DNA from: Ruminiclostridium sp.
GTDB taxonomy: Bacteria > Bacillota > Clostridia > Oscillospirales > Ruminococcaceae
NCBI GenBank assembly: GCA_017935365.1
Contig: JAGBHT010000036.1
Span: 1 to 36,420 of the forward strand
Length of the DNA stretch: 36,420 nucleotides
Direction: 5' to 3'
The position numbers were made by a program, and so were the translations under genes. Shown here piece by piece: positions 30,096 through 36,420 of the stretch. Each line of letters begins with the position of its first letter. The stretch's first letter is position 1. The notes below the pieces were generated by a model, which was not told the origin of the DNA, did not search any database, and saw nothing but the letters and a program-made list of their open reading frames with translations.

Positions 30096-30126
30096 TTGTC
30101 AACCGCATATTGCTTTTGGTTGACAG
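30096..30126 (+). promoter_or_regulatory. Probable BirA operator
   Basis: TTGTCAACC (30096-30104), 13 bases and GGTTGACAG (30118-30126). The half sites are inverted with 8 of 9 matching bases and resemble the biotin operators bound by BirA (TTGTAAACC...GGTTTACAA in other bacteria). It lies just before birA, overlaps a possible promoter (TTGAAT at 30084, CATATT at 30107), and so suggests self-regulation by biotin. Confidence 0.6.
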
Positions 30127-30144
30127 TGAAAGGTAATTCTCAGC

Positions 30145-31146
30145 ATGAAATTAAAAGAACAGGTTCTGCTTATACTTATGAGCAGTAAAGGCGAATATGT
30201 ATCGGGAGAGGATATATCTAAACAGCTGTACGTCAGCCGTAATGCCATCTGGAAAGCTATAAACACTTTGCGGGCAGACGGGTTTATAATTGACGCCGTA
30301 CAGAATAAAGGCTACCTGCTGTCCGGCGGAGAAACCGATGATTTCACCCGTTACGGTACGCTCAGGATAAGACAGCTTCTGAAAAAATCAGCCGCTGATG
30401 CTGATATAACTATAAAAGACACCGTAACCTCAACGAACACGCTTCTCCGCTCTTCTGCCGAAAACGGCGCTCCCGACAAGACAGTGCTTATCGCAAACGA
30501 GCAGACAGAGGGCAGGGGCAGACACGGAAAAAGCTTCTACTCCCCCGCCGACAGCGGTATTTATATGTCTATACTTCTCCGCCCCGACTTCAAAGCCGAT
30601 AAAGCTTTTTTCATCACCGCAGGTGCGGCTGTATCGGTCGTAAGAGCAATTAAAAAGGTATGCGGAATAGATGCAGGTATCAAGTGGGTAAATGATATAA
30701 TGCTTGACGGAAAGAAAATCTGCGGTATTCTTACAGAAGCGGTAACAGATTTTGAAAGCGGAAGTCTGCAGTATGCCGTAATGGGACTTGGTATCAATAT
30801 CAGCCGTCCCAAAGGCGGCTTTCCGTCCGAGATCTCCGACATTGCCTCCAGCCTTTATTCAGATGAGGTTGCGGGCAATGAGCTCAAATGCTCTTTGTCT
30901 GCCGAAATTCTGAACAACTTCTTTGACATCTATAGCCATACTTCGATTGAAAAACTGATAGATGAATACAAGCGTTATTCGGTGGTACTCGGAAAGCGGA
31001 TAAAAGTTATATCGTCAAATGAAGAATACTATGCTACCGCAATCGATATTGACGCAAACGCACGTCTTATAGTAAGAGACAGCGCGGGAAATATACACAC
31101 ATTATCCTCTGCCGAGGTTTCGGTCAGAGAGGGACAGGGGTTATAA
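30145..31146 (+). CDS. birA: Bifunctional biotin-protein ligase/biotin operon repressor
   Basis: BirA makes biotinyl-AMP and attaches biotin to carrier lysines, and as a dimer it represses biotin genes. The 333-residue protein has the N-terminal winged helix (LLILMSSKGEYVSGEDISKQLYVSRNAIWKAINTL, about 8-42). The ligase core has GRGRHGKSFYSP (the biotinyl-AMP loop), KWVNDIMLDGKKICGILTEA and a small C-terminal SH3-like domain. The carrier at 24276 is the obvious client. A probable operator lies just upstream. The stop overlaps the next ATG by one base. Confidence 0.95.
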   Translation: MKLKEQVLLILMSSKGEYVSGEDISKQLYVSRNAIWKAINTLRADGFIIDAVQNKGYLLSGGETDDFTRYGTLRIRQLLKKSAADADITIKDTVTSTNTLLRSSAENGAPDKTVLIANEQTEGRGRHGKSFYSPADSGIYMSILLRPDFKADKAFFITAGAAVSVVRAIKKVCGIDAGIKWVNDIMLDGKKICGILTEAVTDFESGSLQYAVMGLGINISRPKGGFPSEISDIASSLYSDEVAGNELKCSLSAEILNNFFDIYSHTSIEKLIDEYKRYSVVLGKRIKVISSNEEYYATAIDIDANARLIVRDSAGNIHTLSSAEVSVREGQGL

Positions 31147-32408
31147 TGAACAAATTACTGAATCATCTGCGTATACGCAGTGAACGACTATACATAACAC
31201 TGAAAACTTTTTTCAAGTGGCTTGTGCTGTCGGGAATAACCGGACTTTGCTGCGGTGTTATCGGCTCGCTGTTCCATCTGTGTATGGAATTTGCCACAGA
31301 GTTCCGCACAGGGCATTCATTTATGGTGTACTTTCTGCCGATAGCCGGACTTGCAATCGTATTCCTTTATAGTATCTGCGGACTGAAAAACGATCCCGGT
31401 ACTAATATAATAATCACATCGATAAGAACCGAAGGTAAAATTCCTGTCAGAATGGCACCGCTTATATTCATCTCCGCTTTCATCACTCATCTGTTCGGCG
31501 GTTCGGCAGGACGTGAGGGTGCGGCGCTCCAGATAGGCGGCGGACTTTCGGCTGAAATTGCCAGAATACTCAAGATGGACGAGCGCAACGGAAATCTGCT
31601 TGTTATGTGCGGCATGAGCGGACTGTTCTCCGCTCTTTTCGGAACACCGGTCACCGCAACTTTCTTTGCGATGGAGGTAATCAGCGTCGGAGTATTCTAC
31701 TACTCCGCTATTGTTCCGTGCTTCTTCTCCGCTGTTGTGGCACTGGGCATATCACGGCTGTTCGGAATTATACCGGTTGTTTATAAAATCCCGGTACCTG
31801 AGGTCAACATCGTAAATGTAGCGTTTGCTATGATATTGGGCGTAGGTACAGCTCTGCTCAGCATAATATTCTGCTTTTCACTGCACAAGCTGTCAAAGCT
31901 GTTATCATCGAAGATAAAAAACAGCTATATCAGGATCTTTGCCTGCGGCTGTGTTATCGTGATACTGACGCTGATATTCGGCACGGATTATAATGGTGCG
32001 GGAATGAACATCATAATGGACGCTATGACAGGCACTACACGCCCCGAAGCGTTCGCACTGAAGCTTGTATTTACCGTCATCACTATAGCAGGCGGTTATA
32101 AAGGCGGCGAGATAGTACCGTCATTCTTTATCGGAGCAACGTTCGGCAATCTGTTCGGAACGCTTTTCGGTCTGCCGCCGCAGTTCACCGCCGCACTGGG
32201 ACTTGTTTCGCTGTTCTGCGGAGTGGTAAACTGCCCCGTAACTTCTCTTCTTCTCAGTATTGAGCTGTTCGGCGGAGAGGGAATTATCTTCTTTGCCGCC
32301 GCCTGCTCGGTAAGCTATATATTATCCGGCTACTACGGACTTTACACGGGTCAGAAGATAATGTATTCAAAGCTTCACAGCAAGTACATAAACAGACATA
32401 CAAAATAA
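31146..32408 (+). CDS. CLC-family ion transporter, possibly fluoride/proton antiporter
   Basis: A 420-residue CLC protein with about ten helices. The signature GGSAGREGAALQIGG (118-132) includes the gating glutamate at 124. Where chloride CLCs carry GSGIP, this protein reads DPGTNIII (83-90), closer to the G-x-N-x-I pattern of the CLC-F branch that exports fluoride, and GREGA replaces GREGP. The late motif GGEIVPSFFIGATFGN is also present. I infer fluoride export as plausible but not proven. The ATG overlaps the birA stop by one base, so both are cotranscribed. I saw no fluoride riboswitch. Confidence 0.88.
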   Translation: MNKLLNHLRIRSERLYITLKTFFKWLVLSGITGLCCGVIGSLFHLCMEFATEFRTGHSFMVYFLPIAGLAIVFLYSICGLKNDPGTNIIITSIRTEGKIPVRMAPLIFISAFITHLFGGSAGREGAALQIGGGLSAEIARILKMDERNGNLLVMCGMSGLFSALFGTPVTATFFAMEVISVGVFYYSAIVPCFFSAVVALGISRLFGIIPVVYKIPVPEVNIVNVAFAMILGVGTALLSIIFCFSLHKLSKLLSSKIKNSYIRIFACGCVIVILTLIFGTDYNGAGMNIIMDAMTGTTRPEAFALKLVFTVITIAGGYKGGEIVPSFFIGATFGNLFGTLFGLPPQFTAALGLVSLFCGVVNCPVTSLLLSIELFGGEGIIFFAAACSVSYILSGYYGLYTGQKIMYSKLHSKYINRHTK

Positions 32409-32419
32409 GGAGCTTTCCT

Positions 32420-32599
32420 ATGGAATACGCATTTTCAGAAAACACCGACATTAAGGTATCAAGGGTCCGCCTTGGCTGTATGAGTTTCGGCAAGGCGGGG
32501 CTTATGCACGACTGGACGCTTGACGAAAAGCAGAGCGAGGAAATGATACACTATGCGCTTGACAATGGTATCAACTTCTTTGATACCGCAAACTGCTAA
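32420..32599 (+). pseudogene. Truncated aldo/keto reductase
   Basis: A clear ribosome site (AAGGAG) and ATG begin a 59-residue frame. It contains VSRVRLGCMSFGKAG, then HYALDNGINFFDTANC, the N-terminal strand and active-site-aspartate region of aldo/keto reductases, and stops at once with TAA. The family normally has about 300 residues; the catalytic Tyr and Lys and the rest of the barrel are missing. The frame is intact until the stop, so the loss looks like a deletion of the 3' part. It begins 11 bases after the CLC gene. Confidence 0.8.
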
Positions 32600-32625
32600 T
32601 TAATATAAGAGATTTTTAACAGTCT

Positions 32626-32660
32626 GAGCCCCGTCTGTATAACAGACGGGGCTCAATTTG
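32626..32660. terminator. Bidirectional-looking terminator
   Basis: GAGCCCCGTCTGT and its exact complement form a 13-bp stem, followed by AATTTGTATTG on the plus strand. It lies between the broken reductase and the convergent kinase gene. The T content is modest on either side. Confidence 0.7.
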
Positions 32661-32675
32661 TATTGTATTGACTCT

Positions 32676-35213
32676 TTATCCTTTATATCTTTTAAGGATT
32701 GAAATTACCCTTATATATTCCTTCCCTGCACAAGCAAGAAGTTTCTGCGCGCTGTTATAGTCGCTTCTGCGTAAATCTTCGGTAATTTCATCAAATACAG
32801 AACGTAATTTTTCGAAACCGAGATTTGCGGCTATTCCCTTCATAGTATGAGCCGCTCTGAATGCCTTTTCAACCGAATGTTCATTCATCGCGCCGACAAA
32901 CGCCGCAAAATGCTCGTCGTACAGGAACTCGCATATTGCAGGTTCAACACTTTCCTCATCGCACTCAAGGCGCTGTATCACGCTGTCATAGTCTTCTCCG
33001 AGCAGTTCATAGCATTCCCTCATAGTGAGGTTTTTTCTGCCGATATAACCTAACACTGCGGCTTTCAGCTTTTTCGATTCTACCGGTTTTGCTAGATATT
33101 CGTTCATACCTGCCTGCTGGGTCTTTATCTTATCATCGGTAAAAGCGTTTGCAGTCAGTGCGATTATCGGAACTGATATTGCGTCCGGACGGCTGAGTGT
33201 GCGTATTGTTTTTGCCGCTTCAAGTCCGTCCATAACCAGCATCATAATATCCATCAGAATCACATCAACCGAATAAGGCTCAGAACCTTCAAACGTTTCA
33301 ACGGCTTCTTTTCCGTTCCAAGCCTTTATCACCGTTGCACCCTCGTTTTTAAGCATAAACTCGGTGATTTCCATATTCAGCTCGTTATCCTCTGTGAGAA
33401 GAACAGTCACGCCGTCAAGCGAACGATCCTCTACTACTATTTCCTGCTTTGATTCTGCCGGCTTTGTCGTATCTATATCCAAGGGAAGATTTACCGTAAA
33501 TGTTGTGCCGATATTTTGCTTGCTTTCACACTCGATAGTACCGCCCATCTTGGCTGTAAGTCTTTTAGCAATGGCAAGACCAAGACCTGTACCCTGATAT
33601 GATGTTCTGGCACTTTCTTTTTCCTGACGGAACGGCTCAAACATAACCTTCTGGAACTCCTCGCCCATACCGATACCGTTATCTTCGCATTTTATGCTCA
33701 GCATTGCGGTTTTTCCGTTATCCGTAACCGATAGTTCTTTGCAGGAAACTTTTACATATCCGCCGTCTCTTCCGTATTTGACCGCATTGCCGATTATATT
33801 CATAAGTACCCGCTTGACGTGGAGCGGACTGCCTATCAGCCTGTTATGTATATTCTCGCACTTTTCGACAGTCAATGAGATATTGTGCTTATAGGCATTC
33901 TGTTCGTTGAGCATCACTATTTCATCAAATATGTCGTATATATCAAACGGCTCATATTCAAGTACTATCTCACCCGATTCAAGCTTATTCATATCAAGAA
34001 TATCGTTGACAAGGTCCAGCAGATATCCTGACGCTACCCACATCTTCCGGCGGCATTCTTTCTGCTTTTCCGGGTTGTCCGCATTCTTATCCGCTATCTC
34101 TATCATACCGCGTATGCCGTTTATCGGCGTTCTGATATCGTGGCTCATACGCCGCAGAAAATCACTCTTTGCGGCATTCGCACGTTTTGCCTCTTCTGCC
34201 GACTGAAGCAGTTTTTCATTATATTTTTCTTCCGCAATACGAGTTTCACGGATATGCTTTGCCTGTATTGCCCTGTAAAGCAGAATTGCCGCAGAGCAGA
34301 TTATTATATAAATCGTTGTGGCAAGCGAAGTTGCTGTCCAGCGGCTGATATAGACATCACCTGCCGGATAATATACATAGATGTAATAACTCTTGCACTT
34401 ATCCATTCCGCCATAGTACGAACCTTCGCTGTCAGATATAAGTAAAAAGTCGTTTGAATCATCGCCTTTTGATGCGTAGCTGTCCAGTATCTCACAGTCT
34501 GTAACCGCTTTTCCGCTGTACTTTTCATTGTTTGACGCTATTACGCTGTTTTTGTCGGTAATGATAATGCTTCCGTTCATCGTAAGCTTAAATCCTGACA
34601 GCAATGAATCCAGCGTCGGTTGACCGTTGTCTATTACAGACTTTGTCTGTCTGAGATATGTGAATACTATACCCTTTTTATCTGTACGGGCAACCACCGC
34701 AAAATCATAATAATAATCCTTGTTGCTTTCCGTACCGGATGGAGAAGTGTGCATTCTGTCCGCATATATCCTGATCGGTTCGTCGGCAATGCTCAGTATA
34801 TTATCCTGCTGAATAAAGCTTTTCCATTCGTTATATCCGGTGTTATCGCTGTAGATCTCGTTGTCAAGCTCGCCTTTTTCATCAAGTACCATAATTCCGG
34901 TAAGATTATGATTACTGATAAAGCGCTTCATCATATTGTCGGAACAATCATTGAAGTCGTGAATATCACGGCTTATATCCTTTGTCTTATCAATAATGCG
35001 GAAAAGGCTTTTTGCGAGATCGGACGATGTTATCTCATCGTACCGTATGCACTGATTCTTAATATACTCTATCGTTTCGACAGTAAAGTTTTTTGCATTT
35101 TCCGTATTATTGTACGAAAACAACGTGAAAACACAGCCGACCAGTATAATACCCACTATAACCATTCCGAAAATATGTTTAGGGAAAAACAGTTTTTTAT
35201 TCTTATTATTCAA
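32676..35213 (-). CDS. Hybrid sensor histidine kinase with receiver and Hpt domains
   Basis: An 845-residue membrane kinase. Helices lie near 14-33 and 293-314, flanking an extracellular sensor domain of about 260 residues (Cache-like by length and position). HisKA has the phospho-histidine His358 in MSHDIRTPINGIRGM. The ATPase domain shows N-box MNIIGNAVKYG, DNGIGMG and GTGLGLAIAK. The receiver (about 602-725) has acceptor Asp655, though its motif reads MDIMMLVMDG with Leu in place of the usual Pro. The C-terminal Hpt has His789 in AAHTMKG. A complete phosphorelay is thus present, but no output regulator is seen nearby. Its ATG overlaps the upstream lipoprotein gene. Confidence 0.93.
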   Translation of the reverse strand: MNNKNKKLFFPKHIFGMVIVGIILVGCVFTLFSYNNTENAKNFTVETIEYIKNQCIRYDEITSSDLAKSLFRIIDKTKDISRDIHDFNDCSDNMMKRFISNHNLTGIMVLDEKGELDNEIYSDNTGYNEWKSFIQQDNILSIADEPIRIYADRMHTSPSGTESNKDYYYDFAVVARTDKKGIVFTYLRQTKSVIDNGQPTLDSLLSGFKLTMNGSIIITDKNSVIASNNEKYSGKAVTDCEILDSYASKGDDSNDFLLISDSEGSYYGGMDKCKSYYIYVYYPAGDVYISRWTATSLATTIYIIICSAAILLYRAIQAKHIRETRIAEEKYNEKLLQSAEEAKRANAAKSDFLRRMSHDIRTPINGIRGMIEIADKNADNPEKQKECRRKMWVASGYLLDLVNDILDMNKLESGEIVLEYEPFDIYDIFDEIVMLNEQNAYKHNISLTVEKCENIHNRLIGSPLHVKRVLMNIIGNAVKYGRDGGYVKVSCKELSVTDNGKTAMLSIKCEDNGIGMGEEFQKVMFEPFRQEKESARTSYQGTGLGLAIAKRLTAKMGGTIECESKQNIGTTFTVNLPLDIDTTKPAESKQEIVVEDRSLDGVTVLLTEDNELNMEITEFMLKNEGATVIKAWNGKEAVETFEGSEPYSVDVILMDIMMLVMDGLEAAKTIRTLSRPDAISVPIIALTANAFTDDKIKTQQAGMNEYLAKPVESKKLKAAVLGYIGRKNLTMRECYELLGEDYDSVIQRLECDEESVEPAICEFLYDEHFAAFVGAMNEHSVEKAFRAAHTMKGIAANLGFEKLRSVFDEITEDLRRSDYNSAQKLLACAGKEYIRVISILKRYKG

Positions 35214-36021
35214 GCGCTATCCCTCCAAATGCCGCACCGGCATCAAGTCCGTATTTTTCGGCAATTTTGGCAATTGTTCCGTCTTTCATCATATCGTTCA
35301 GCACAGATTTAAGCCTTTTCGGAATTTCTGTATTATTTTCTTTATAAAAAGCTACACCGAGTTTTGAAATCAGTAAGTTTTCATCAAGCAATCTGTATTT
35401 TCCTTTTTCTTCATTAACAAGCTGACGGAGCATATACTCATGACCTGCTATTGCATCTACATATTTTTTATTCAGCGCCGCAAATATGTAATCTATTTTT
35501 ACAAAACAATATAAATTACCTACTTGCGGCATACCGTTGTTTTTATCTGACAATAATTCCTCAGGCTTTGAGCTTGACTGTACCGCAACGCTTTTTCCGG
35601 CAAGGTCTGACAGCTTATAAATATCGCTGTCTGCTCTTACTGCAACCGCTTGCCTGCTATTCATATACGGTCCTACCCATTGATAAATATTTTCTCTGCC
35701 GTTCATTGAAAAGCAGCCCCACAGGCAGTCAACCTCTCCGTTAGCCAGATATTTAACCTTCTCATCCCATACAATATTTTTAAACTCCGCTTTATATCCC
35801 ATTCTGGCGAAAGCTTCTGTTGCAATTTCAACATCTATGCCGGCGGAATTGCCGTTTTTATAGCTGAAATTGTATGGTTCATATTCATCGCTGCCTATAA
35901 CTATGACCGGCAAATCGTTTATTGATGAATATGAATTATCCTGTGCACAGCCGACAAATAAAGAAACTGTTACAGCCACTATAGCGCAATTAAAAATCTT
36001 CTGTAAAATTCTCATTTTCAT
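35206..36021 (-). CDS. Solute-binding lipoprotein, SBP_bac_3 type
   Basis: A 271-residue lipoprotein: the signal peptide ends LFVGC (Cys25). The mature part has IVIGSDEYEPYNFSYKNGNSAGIDVEI (given here in pieces: EYEPYNF, GIDVEIATEAFARMGY), which is the hallmark of amino-acid-type binding proteins. LAGKSVAVQSSSKPEELL and IAKIAEKYGLD occur later. No ABC permease or ATPase is adjacent. Instead the stop overlaps the start of the hybrid kinase by 8 bases, so it may act as a ligand sensor for that kinase. The ribosome site is weak. Confidence 0.88.
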   Translation of the reverse strand: MKMRILQKIFNCAIVAVTVSLFVGCAQDNSYSSINDLPVIVIGSDEYEPYNFSYKNGNSAGIDVEIATEAFARMGYKAEFKNIVWDEKVKYLANGEVDCLWGCFSMNGRENIYQWVGPYMNSRQAVAVRADSDIYKLSDLAGKSVAVQSSSKPEELLSDKNNGMPQVGNLYCFVKIDYIFAALNKKYVDAIAGHEYMLRQLVNEEKGKYRLLDENLLISKLGVAFYKENNTEIPKRLKSVLNDMMKDGTIAKIAEKYGLDAGAAFGGIALE

Positions 36022-36068
36022 AAAATTCTTATCATTGAAATGTACCTGTGATTATGGTTTTCAGTAAA

Positions 36069-36281
36069 TCAGCTTTTGAACTTAGCTTTGATCTCATCCT
36101 GTATATCAAGCATACACTCCGAAAGCTCCGGATTGAACGCACCGCATTCGCCGCCGAGTATCATACTTATTGCCTTCTCATGCGGGAATGCCTTTTTATA
36201 CACACGTTCGCTGACAAGCGCGTCATATACATCCGCCACCGATACGACCTGTGCGGCTATCGGTATCTCGTCACCCTTGAG
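36069..36281 (-). pseudogene. HD-GYP-type phosphodiesterase, 3' part cut by an IS
   Basis: The minus strand reads LKGDEIPIAAQVVSVADVYD, then ALVSERVYKKAFPHEKA and NPELSECMLDIQDEI before a stop. This is the C-terminal end of an HD-GYP or related HD domain, whose members degrade cyclic di-GMP. Upstream codons change abruptly at about 36282 into an IS30-like end, and the frame then hits a stop. About 71 codons remain; the HD and GYP motifs themselves lie beyond the cut. The gene is likely inactive unless the 5' part lies on the other side of the IS. Confidence 0.75.
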
Positions 36282-36420
36282 GGTAGATTATAATATCAAG
36301 TGCAACACTAAAAAATATGGACATCATACTCACTTTCGTGTAAAATGTAATTACCACAAAACAAAAGGCACGGAGGTAGAGTATGAAGTCCTATACACAT
36401 TTTACACTATCTGAACGAAA
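36282..36420 (+). mobile_element. IS30-family insertion sequence, left end
   Basis: The sequence from about 36283 (GGTAGATTATAATATC, then AAGTGCAACACT) resembles the terminal inverted repeat of IS30-family elements (TGTAGATT...GCAACA). A leader of about 75 bases follows, then a ribosome site and the start of a transposase gene. The right end and the target duplication are outside the window. Confidence 0.75.
36383..36420 (+). CDS. IS30-family transposase, N-terminus only
   Basis: The ATG after GGAGG encodes MKSYTHFTLSER and runs off the window. The TH-(F/L)-TL-x-ER opening is the usual beginning of IS30-type DDE transposases, which start with a helix-turn-helix that binds the terminal repeats. 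Confidence 0.75.
   Translation, partial: MKSYTHFTLSER

Noticed and set aside
30042..31146. Fluoride riboswitch for the CLC gene
   Set aside because: The CLC start overlaps the birA stop and no crcB-type motif is visible before birA; the only structures there are a terminator and the BirA-like operator.

Overview
This window looks like a chromosomal segment of a spore-forming Clostridia bacterium, most like the gut Oscillospiraceae/Ruminococcus group (an [Eubacterium] siraeum-like organism is my best guess). The reasons are the sporulation genes (spoIIR, gerW, a DacF-type carboxypeptidase), the gene order M50 protease-scpA-scpB-DUF2953-gerW-carboxypeptidase-rluB, strong GGAGG ribosome sites, near-consensus sigma-A promoters, and a surface protein with a variant sorting signal. 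Base composition is moderate by eye, except for one clearly AT-rich gene at the left edge.

Left edge (1-3040): the 3' end of a tyrosine-recombinase gene, an AT-rich gene for an unknown two-helix membrane protein, and a tRNA cluster on the minus strand (Gly, Arg, His, Gln, Pro). The cluster also holds two proline-tRNA 5' halves that stop near the anticodon. This is probably the end of an integrative element together with wreckage of its tRNA target.

3.1-6.9 kb: an alpha/beta hydrolase, glutamine-dependent NAD synthetase and SpoIIR. 7.0-8.4 kb: a compact module of an XRE repressor and two membrane proteins, bounded by two near-identical terminators. Its promoter has consensus -35 and -10 boxes with a 23-bp palindrome overlapping the spacer and the -10. 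8.4-13.0 kb: a TetR regulator with two operators, a KTR-type zinc ribbon, a small membrane protein and a MacAB-like efflux system whose ATPase is divergent from its permease and adaptor. 13.1-13.4 kb: tRNA-Arg(CCT) followed by a broken second copy.

13.5-16.9 kb: a PHP-family protein, then a TAXI solute-binding lipoprotein directly upstream of a GltS-type symporter and a small internally repeated protein. 17.0-22.7 kb: the chromosome-segregation/sporulation/cell-wall cluster. 22.8-26.1 kb: a three-gene biotin enzyme operon (carboxyltransferase, biotin carrier, 5S-type pyruvate/oxaloacetate carboxyltransferase) resembling a soluble transcarboxylase. BirA at 30.1 kb, with a likely BirA operator, could biotinylate the carrier. 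26.1-32.4 kb: an RNHCP protein, the surface protein, EF-P with its zinc-ribbon partner, an Mrp-type Fe-S ATPase, BirA, and a CLC-family transporter with fluoride-type features.

Right edge (32.4-36.4 kb): a truncated aldo/keto reductase, an overlapping pair of a solute-binding lipoprotein and a hybrid histidine kinase, and an HD-GYP gene cut by an IS30-family element that runs off the window.
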